A DNA stretch of 64,000 nucleotides, taken from NCBI RefSeq assembly GCF_008000895.1, contig NZ_CP042823.1, positions 4,567,001 through 4,631,000 of the forward strand. Direction: 5' to 3'. Under the pieces are notes generated by a model. That model was not told the origin of the DNA. It did no database searches and saw only the letters and a list, made by a program, of their open reading frames with translations. Positions 58,096 through 64,000 of the stretch are shown here, piece by piece. The position numbers and the translations under genes are program-made. Position 1 is the stretch's first letter. Each line of letters starts with the position of its first letter. Source of the stretch: Methylobacterium sp. WL1. Lineage in GTDB: Bacteria > Pseudomonadota > Alphaproteobacteria > Rhizobiales > Beijerinckiaceae.

Positions 58096-59643
58096 ATGGC
58101 CTCGCTGCGATGCCTCACGCATCGGTTCAACTCGGCTCGGACCTGGATGGCCCTCGGTGTTCTAGCACCAGTCGGTATGCTCGTGATTTCCGGCTTCATG
58201 CTGCTCGACCTGCGGCAAGACGCCTGGGACAAGGCCGAGCAGACCTCCAAGAACCTCCTCCAGGTCCTTGAGCGCGACATCGCCCGCAACATCGAGATGT
58301 ACGACCTCTCGCTGCGCGCCGTCGTCGAAAACCTCAAGGTTCCCGGCCTCGATCAGATCAGCCCCGAGCTGCGCCAGCTCGTCCTGTTCGACCGGGCAGC
58401 CACGGCTCAGGACATGGGCGTCATGCTTGTCCTCGATGAGAACGGCGACAGCATCATCGACGCCGGCGCAGTGCCAGCCCGAAAAATCAGTAACGCTGAC
58501 CGCAGCTACTTTCTGGTGCACAAGGCTCAGGCCAATCTCGGCCTCTACATTAGCGAGCCGCTGGTCTCCCGCCTGACAACCACCCGGATGCTCGCGCTCA
58601 GTCGCCGCATCAACAAGCCTGACGGCAGCTTCGGTGGCGTGGTGGTCGGCACCCTGAAACTGTCCTACTTCACGCGGCTGTTCAGCCAGATCGACCTTGG
58701 TCGGGATGGGGCGATCAACCTGTACCTGCGTGACGGCACACGCGTCATGCGCCAGCCCTACGCGGAAGCCGACATCGGCGTGAATATCGCAGGTGCCCCG
58801 ACCTTCAAGGGCTTCCTGCGCGAGCACAACGGCAGCTTCGTCGAGACCTCCGCCCGGGATGGTATCCAACGGCACTACACCTTCACACGTATCGGCGACC
58901 TGCCGCTGATCCTGAACGTCGCCCTGTCGACGGACGAGATCGAAGCGGAATGGCGCATGAAGGCGCTCACGATCGGCGTCATCGTGCTGATGTTGTGCGG
59001 CCTCACGATCGCGCTGTCGCTGCTGTTCGGGCGCGAGCTGCGCCGCCGCGAGGCCATGCAGGCTGAACTCGAAAGGCTATCGCTGACGGATGCCCTGACG
59101 CGTCTTCCGAACCGTCGCGCGTTCGAGGACACCGGCGCTCGGTCTTGGAAGGCTGCGCTACGGAGCGGCAAGCCTCTCTCCCTCCTCATCGTCGACGCCG
59201 ACCATTTCAAGCGTTTCAACGACCGTTACGGCCATCAGGTCGGAGATGAGGTACTGCAGGGTTTGGCACGATGCCTCTCGGCCAGCGTCCATCGCCCTCA
59301 TGATCTCGTCTGCCGCGTCGGCGGTGAGGAGTTCGCCGTCCTTCTGCCGGACACCGATCAGGCAGGTGCGCTCCGCATCGCCGAGAAGGTCCACGCCGAA
59401 GTATTGACCCTAACGTTTGGCTCGGCGGGCATCGGTGCTGGCGCAGTCACGGTGAGCATCGGGCTCGTCACCACCATAGCGGGCGGCGCAGAGGTGACAG
59501 CCTTGACGGACCTCTACCGCCTTGCAGATGGTGCGCTCTACGAGGCCAAGGCAGGCGGTCGGAACCAGACCCGCTGCGCAAAAATGCACGCTGCCCCGAC
59601 AGCTTCACAGAAGCGCGAGCTTCAGATCATCAGCAGATCGTAG
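58096..59643 (+). CDS. Membrane diguanylate cyclase (Cache-GGDEF), copy 2
   Basis: 515 residues from ATG 58096, chosen by alignment to copy 1 at 24970 (MASLRCLTHRFNSARTW versus MPSIQRLTRPFRSARTW). Same layout: TM, dCache, TM, GGDEF with intact GGEEF and I-site RPHD five residues before it. Ligand domain and cyclase are alike over the full length; differences cluster at DENGDSIIDAGAVPARKISN and the C-terminus. Expected to make c-di-GMP in response to a periplasmic ligand. Confidence 0.92.
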   Translation: MASLRCLTHRFNSARTWMALGVLAPVGMLVISGFMLLDLRQDAWDKAEQTSKNLLQVLERDIARNIEMYDLSLRAVVENLKVPGLDQISPELRQLVLFDRAATAQDMGVMLVLDENGDSIIDAGAVPARKISNADRSYFLVHKAQANLGLYISEPLVSRLTTTRMLALSRRINKPDGSFGGVVVGTLKLSYFTRLFSQIDLGRDGAINLYLRDGTRVMRQPYAEADIGVNIAGAPTFKGFLREHNGSFVETSARDGIQRHYTFTRIGDLPLILNVALSTDEIEAEWRMKALTIGVIVLMLCGLTIALSLLFGRELRRREAMQAELERLSLTDALTRLPNRRAFEDTGARSWKAALRSGKPLSLLIVDADHFKRFNDRYGHQVGDEVLQGLARCLSASVHRPHDLVCRVGGEEFAVLLPDTDQAGALRIAEKVHAEVLTLTFGSAGIGAGAVTVSIGLVTTIAGGAEVTALTDLYRLADGALYEAKAGGRNQTRCAKMHAAPTASQKRELQIISRS

Positions 59644-59889
59644 GCTGCCGCTCGCTTATCCGAACCCGGGTGCTCTCGGCTGTCGATCTCCGCTGAGCCC
59701 TAAGCTCGTACTCGGCCATGCGCAAACACCGAAGAACACTTAACAGTTCTGCCGCCAGTTTTCGGCATCATTCTAAAAGTTCGGTATAATTTATAATTTA
59801 TGTTTAGAGGTCAATGCGCAGACAATAATGTATTTTTAACAATCTCCACGGATAACACCTGCTCACCCCGGTATTAAAACTGGCGAGCC

Positions 59890-62100
59890 ATGCCATCCCG
59901 CGAAACCGCGCTCCCCGAATACACTCTGTCTTCTCTGCGGCAAAGTGACGACCGAGATCCGACCCTCGACGCGATGTGTCGGACAGCGGCGGCACTTTTC
60001 GGGGTGCGCTACGCGTTTGTTTCGCACCTCGACACGGAGTGTCAGCTCTTCCTCGGGCGCGAGGGGCTCGATGTCCAAACCACATCTCGCTCCATCGCCT
60101 TCTGCGCTCTGACGGTTCTCGGTGCACCTCATGAGCCGCTGATCGTGCTCGATACGCACGATGATCCGCGGTTTGCCCGCAACCCACTCGTCACGGGTGC
60201 ACCGTTCTTGCGGTTCTATGCCGGCGTCCCGATCGCCCATGCTGATGGAAGCAACACGGGGACTGTCTGCATCGCTGACGACGCGCCCCGCCAAGCCTTC
60301 GGCGAGGCGGATCGGCATCGCTTGTTGGACCTCGCTAAGTTCATCGAAGCCACGCTGCGCGGTCGTGCTGCCCAGATCGAGGCTGAGTGCGCACGCGAGC
60401 AAGCCGAGGCAGCCTACGCCGCACTGCGCGAGAGTGAGCATCGCTACCGGTTGCTCGCCGAGAACGCCAACGACGTCATCGTCCTAGGCGATCTCGACAT
60501 GCGTCGCCTCTACGTCTCTCCCGCTGCTCGCACCGTTCTCGGCTACGAACCGGAAGAACTCGTCGGGACGACGCCGGCCACGTTCGGCCACCCTGACGAT
60601 GCTCACGCCTTCGCCGATCTCCAGACGAAGTTGTCGATGGAGGACGATGGCCGCTTCGTCACCTGCGTCCGCCACCGCCACAAAGCCGGACACTACGTCT
60701 GGATCGAAGCGTCGGTACGGTTGGCACGAGATCCCCAGGGCGGACATCCAGTAGGTTATGTCGCCGCCTTGCGGGACGTCACGGCCCGCCGTGAGGCCGA
60801 GGAGCAGGTCCGACACATGGCCCTGTACGATGCGCTCACCGGCCTGCCCAACCGGACCCTGTTCCGCGACCGTCTCGACCAGGCGATCGCCCGCGCCGCC
60901 CGCTCCGACAAACCCATCGCGGTGCTGATTTGCGACCTCGATCGGTTCAAGGCCATCAACGACAGCTTCGGCCATCCAGCGGGCGACGCCCTGCTCCAAG
61001 TCGTGGCGGCGCGGATGCAGGCGGTGCTGCGCCCCTACGACACTGTTGCCCGGCTCGGCGGCGACGAGTTTGCGCTCGTGCTCACCGATCTCGACAAACC
61101 GTGCGCGGCAGCCTGCCTCGCTGAAGACCTGATCGCCGCGGTGAGCGAGCCGATTAATCTCGACGGACAGGTGGTCGAGGTCGGCGTCAGCGTCGGCTTC
61201 ATCGTTGCATCGCTACAGGGCGCCCGCGCGGACGAGCTGTTCAACAAGGCCGATATTGCGTTGTACGAGGCCAAGGCGGCGGGCCGGAACACTTATCGTG
61301 AGTTCGAGCCAGACGTTGGCGCCCGCATCACGACGCGTGGCCATCTTGGTCTCGACATGAAGGAGGCGATCCGGCGCGGCGAGTTCCGACTGGTCTATCA
61401 GCCGGTCGTGAAGGCTACGACCGGTGCTGTGATGAGCTTCGAGGCGCTGATGCGCTGGCGCCATCCGGAGCGGGGCGAGATCTCACCTGGCGAGTTCATC
61501 CCGCTGGCCGAGGAGAATGGCCTGATCGTGCCGCTCGGTACCTGGGCGCTGCAGGAGGCCTGCTACGAAGCGATGAACTGGCCAGCTCACATCCGCGTCG
61601 GGGTCAACGTCTCCCCGGTCCAGCTGCAGCAGGACGGCCTCGAAGCCGCAGTGCTAACAGCCCTGGCTGTAAGTGGTCTGCCCGCAGCGCGGTTGAAGCT
61701 AGAGGTAACCGAGAGCGTTCTGATGCAGGACGCCGACGAGGTCTTGAACCGTTTACACCGGCTGCGCGCCCTTGGGGTGCGCATCGCACTCGACGATTTC
61801 GGTACGGGGTACTCGTCACTGAGTTACCTGCGCCGCTTCCCGTTCGACAAGATCAAGATCGATCGCGCGTTCATCCGCGACATCGTCGACTCAGATGCGG
61901 CAGCGATCGTGCGGGCGGTGGTGGGCATCGGCGAGCGGCTCGGCATGGGCATCGTGGCGGAAGGGGTCGAGACGGTCGAGCAACTCGAACTGGTGCGCCG
62001 TGAGGGCTGCGGTGAGGTTCAGGGCTTCCTGTTCAGCCGCCCGTTGCCGCCGCGCGAGGCACGGCTCTATGCTGAAGGGGTACGGATCCAGGCAGCATAG
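59890..62100 (+). CDS. GAF-PAS-GGDEF-EAL bifunctional c-di-GMP enzyme
   Basis: 736 residues. GAF (about 20-160, with HDDPRFARNPLVTGAPFLRF), a helix, PAS (about 180-300), GGDEF with GGDEF at 390-394 and I-site RPYD at 381-384, EAL with FEALMRW at 517, DDFGTGYSSL, KIDR and VAEGVET. All catalytic motifs in both domains are intact, so it may synthesise and degrade c-di-GMP. Soluble. Follows PilZ and cyclase genes on the same strand. Confidence 0.95.
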   Translation: MPSRETALPEYTLSSLRQSDDRDPTLDAMCRTAAALFGVRYAFVSHLDTECQLFLGREGLDVQTTSRSIAFCALTVLGAPHEPLIVLDTHDDPRFARNPLVTGAPFLRFYAGVPIAHADGSNTGTVCIADDAPRQAFGEADRHRLLDLAKFIEATLRGRAAQIEAECAREQAEAAYAALRESEHRYRLLAENANDVIVLGDLDMRRLYVSPAARTVLGYEPEELVGTTPATFGHPDDAHAFADLQTKLSMEDDGRFVTCVRHRHKAGHYVWIEASVRLARDPQGGHPVGYVAALRDVTARREAEEQVRHMALYDALTGLPNRTLFRDRLDQAIARAARSDKPIAVLICDLDRFKAINDSFGHPAGDALLQVVAARMQAVLRPYDTVARLGGDEFALVLTDLDKPCAAACLAEDLIAAVSEPINLDGQVVEVGVSVGFIVASLQGARADELFNKADIALYEAKAAGRNTYREFEPDVGARITTRGHLGLDMKEAIRRGEFRLVYQPVVKATTGAVMSFEALMRWRHPERGEISPGEFIPLAEENGLIVPLGTWALQEACYEAMNWPAHIRVGVNVSPVQLQQDGLEAAVLTALAVSGLPAARLKLEVTESVLMQDADEVLNRLHRLRALGVRIALDDFGTGYSSLSYLRRFPFDKIKIDRAFIRDIVDSDAAAIVRAVVGIGERLGMGIVAEGVETVEQLELVRREGCGEVQGFLFSRPLPPREARLYAEGVRIQAA

Positions 62101-62187
62101 TCGCCGCTACCCCGCACAGCCAGGCTTTTAATCTCCTATCTCACCTAGGAAGCAGCACGATTGGATGGAGAATCACCAGCACAAACC

Positions 62188-62499
62188 TTACAAATTATGT
62201 TCAGCGAGGCACGCGGTTGCTGTCGAAAAGCCGCGCAGCAGTTCGAGGAAGCGCAGCCGTGCGGCTACATCGTCGACGGCGAAGTACAGTCGCAGGATCT
62301 CGACCCCCTCCTCCTCCCGCGACGCGAACACCTGAGGCACCGCCGCGCTTGAATGCGACAGACTGAACGCTTCAACCGGCATGTTGAGGCTGGCGGCGAT
62401 CGTCCTCAGCCGCAGAGCCGCAGCATCGGCGATTGGTTTGGGACGTTCTCGGTCGGCTTCACCGCCGGGCCGAGAAGCGCTCTTGTACTTTTCGCCCAT
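62188..62499 (-). CDS. Small hypothetical protein
   Basis: 103 residues from ATG 62499. ALRLRTIAASLNMPVEAFSL, SREEEGVEILRLYFAVDDVA, ARLRFLELLRGF. The N-terminal part resembles the end of an XRE helix-turn-helix and the C-terminal part a short helical domain often found after it. Function unknown. Confidence 0.65.
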   Translation of the reverse strand: MGEKYKSASRPGGEADRERPKPIADAAALRLRTIAASLNMPVEAFSLSHSSAAVPQVFASREEEGVEILRLYFAVDDVAARLRFLELLRGFSTATACLAEHNL

Positions 62500-62642
62500 G
62501 TTGCCCCGCCGCAGCCGCACACAGGCGGCAAAATCCGCGTAGGTTGCAAGCTAGCACGCGAGTGCAATCGAAACGAGTGTATGAAATCAGCTACGTGCCG
62601 ATTGCACGCGACCGAGATCGCCGCCGGAGGGAATGACAGCAG

Positions 62643-63260
62643 ATGCCGAAGCGAGGCGTTGTGCGGAACCTGACCCGACCGAACGAACTGCGGACCAGCT
62701 TGGCGGCCTCAGGCGTCGTCGGCACTTGGGAATGGGACCTGCTAAACCACTGCGTGTACTACGACGAGGAAGCTGCGGCCCTGCACACCGGCGATCCCAG
62801 CCTCGCCGGCCAACCGATCAGGGTGCCGATATCGATCGCCAACGTTCATCCCGAGGACCGTGAGTGGATGGTGCGCGACATGGCCAAGGCGGTGCAAACC
62901 GGAGGGCTATTTCTGGTCGAGTACCGGATCATGAACCCGGATCGGAGCGTCCGCTGGCTGCTGTGCCGCGGCCGGATCTATCGAGGCGAGGATGGCCGGG
63001 CGGTGCGCTGTCGCGGCATCATGATCGACATCACCGAGAGCCGTGACGCTGGCGATACCGGCGAGGGCTATGTCGCGCAGCCCTCGTCGCACGAGGAGAG
63101 CCTAATCGTGCAAGCGGCCGACCGCTGTCTGGAGACGCGGGCGGTCCTCGAACAGCTTGGCTCGCAGCACCTGCTGCAGAAGGCGGACGAGCTACTCTTG
63201 GCCGTTGGTCGGGAACTGGCACGCGAAGTCCATGAGCAGCAGATGTCGCATCTGCACTAG
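62643..63260 (+). CDS. PAS-domain protein with helical tail
   Basis: 205 residues. PAS_3: GVVGTWEWDLLNHCVYYDEE, ISIANVHPEDREWMVRDMAK, VEYRIMNPDRSVRWLLCRGR, GIMIDITESRDAGD; tail SLIVQAADRCLETRAVLEQL...LLLAVGRELAREV. Same design as 50676-51308. Confidence 0.85.
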   Translation: MPKRGVVRNLTRPNELRTSLAASGVVGTWEWDLLNHCVYYDEEAAALHTGDPSLAGQPIRVPISIANVHPEDREWMVRDMAKAVQTGGLFLVEYRIMNPDRSVRWLLCRGRIYRGEDGRAVRCRGIMIDITESRDAGDTGEGYVAQPSSHEESLIVQAADRCLETRAVLEQLGSQHLLQKADELLLAVGRELAREVHEQQMSHLH

Positions 63261-63389
63261 CAGAACGTGCATCAGCAGGTGTTTCAGTTTAAAATCCGAG
63301 GCTGGTCGGAATTGCCCCGCCCTCTTGTCTCGAACATCTCGTGCGCCCTTCCCCGCTGACGTATGCTCGGCGCCGAGCAGGAGCGCGCC

Positions 63390-63584
63390 ATGCCCGATGC
63401 AACCATCGAAAACGCTTATGCGGAGGGACAAGCCGCCCAGGGAGCCGGCGCGATTGACGCGGATTGCCCTCACGTTACCGGAACTTTGGCGGCTGCGATG
63501 TGGCTCGAAGGTTTGTCCGACGCCGCGCTCGGCCATCACGCCTTGGATCGCACCAAGAAGGTGATGGACGCCGACCAGGCCTAG
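63390..63584 (+). CDS. Ribosome-modulation-factor-like small protein
   Basis: 64 residues from ATG 63390 (AGGAG seven bases upstream). ENAYAEGQAAQGAGAIDADC, PHVTGTLAAAMWLEGLSDAA matches the Rmf pattern (AYxxGxxAxxxG......CPH...TLAAAMWLEGLxxA). Related to 47904-48110 in layout. Possible ribosome-hibernation role, unproven. Confidence 0.65.
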   Translation: MPDATIENAYAEGQAAQGAGAIDADCPHVTGTLAAAMWLEGLSDAALGHHALDRTKKVMDADQA

Positions 63585-63726
63585 AGGTCAGCGCCGACTC
63601 CAACGCGCTGGCCTCGCCTTGGTATCGCAGGCAGAAAATCGGGATCCGCATGATCCATGAGAACGGTCATCCTCGTGCACCGTTATGGTCGTCAGATGCC
63701 TTTCCCGTCTGACGCGTTTCTCACCC

Positions 63727-64000
63727 ATGATGGTTCTCGACCTGATCCGGGCCCTTGCCGAAGATGCGCCCGTCGGCATCGTCGTCACGGACGTGGCGAT
63801 CGATCCGCCGGGGCCGATCATCCGCTACGCCAATCCTGCCTTCTCACGCCTCGTCGGGCGCGACCTCGGTAAGATCGTCGGGCAGAGCCCCCGCTTCATG
63901 CAAGGGAAGGAGACCCGCCGGGAAACGCTCGACACCTTCAGACGCGCCTTGGCAGCTGGGGAGCGCTTCCACGGCTACATCACCAATTACCGCGGGGACG
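63727..64000 (+). CDS. PAS/LOV-like sensor protein, partial (C-terminus off the window)
   Basis: 91 codons visible from ATG 63727. VGIVVTDVAIDPPGPIIRYA, NPAFSRLVGRDLGKIVGQSP, RFMQGKETRRETLDTFRRAL. This is the LOV subfamily sequence pattern, but the flavin-binding Cys of GRNCRFLQG is Pro here (GQSPRFMQG), so photoadduct formation is not expected. A kinase or GGDEF output is likely beyond the window. Confidence 0.8.
   Translation, partial: MMVLDLIRALAEDAPVGIVVTDVAIDPPGPIIRYANPAFSRLVGRDLGKIVGQSPRFMQGKETRRETLDTFRRALAAGERFHGYITNYRGD

Overview
The window looks like accessory-rich DNA of a Methylobacterium/Methylorubrum-type alphaproteobacterium (order Hyphomicrobiales). The reasons are the high GC content, the many sensor kinases and PAS/GGDEF proteins, a KaiBC-type clock operon, DUF6894 and DUF3606 small proteins, GCG_CRPN-type secreted proteins, and a large stock of short lineage-specific hypothetical genes. 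No rRNA operon, CRISPR array or recognisable replication/partition cassette was found, so chromosome versus megaplasmid cannot be decided from this sequence.

Layout. 1-3450 (minus): a tightly packed two-component operon of PAS histidine kinase, single-domain receiver, receiver-kinase hybrid and a partial Cache-type sensor. 4161-14253: small secreted or membrane proteins, an outer-membrane beta-barrel, a fasciclin protein and a DUF4142 protein, mixed with frameshifted genes (anti-sigma factor, a CheB remnant, two unknown families). 14853-15881: an IS110-family transposase. 16376-19850: a long AI-2E-family transporter and a MetA-type outer-membrane channel. 20167-24468 (minus): the operon RHH regulator-kaiC-kaiB-kaiB-hybrid kinase. 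24970-27928: a diguanylate cyclase facing an HD-GYP phosphodiesterase. 28308-38600: HNH protein, cupredoxin, DoxX-like membrane protein, TerB-like, DUF892-like, CBS, IHF and YihY/RbnA-like proteins, and a candidate small RNA. 38885-47618: decayed helix-turn-helix genes and three mobile elements. The IS66 element is complete, with 8-bp target duplications, and splits a gene that can be reconstructed. The IS3 orfA is a fragment. The IS630-type element has inverted repeats and a TA target. A tRNA-Cys-like gene also lies here. 47622-57064: small genes, PAS proteins, CNNM/CorC, a DnaQ-like exonuclease, a Crp-type regulator and two stand-alone CheB-type methylesterases. 57591-64000: PilZ protein, a second copy of the diguanylate cyclase, a GAF-PAS-GGDEF-EAL protein and further PAS proteins.

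How it fits together. The clear theme is signalling: phosphorelay, a KaiBC timer with its own kinase, and c-di-GMP synthesis, degradation and binding. The second theme is duplication and decay. At least eight small gene families occur in two or more copies here, and often one copy is broken. Several breaks are single-base indels in or beside homopolymer runs, so some apparent pseudogenes may be sequencing errors. The most interesting items are the Kai operon with two kaiB genes, an unannotated structured RNA candidate at 32691-32815, and the duplicated CheB/small-membrane-protein neighbourhoods.
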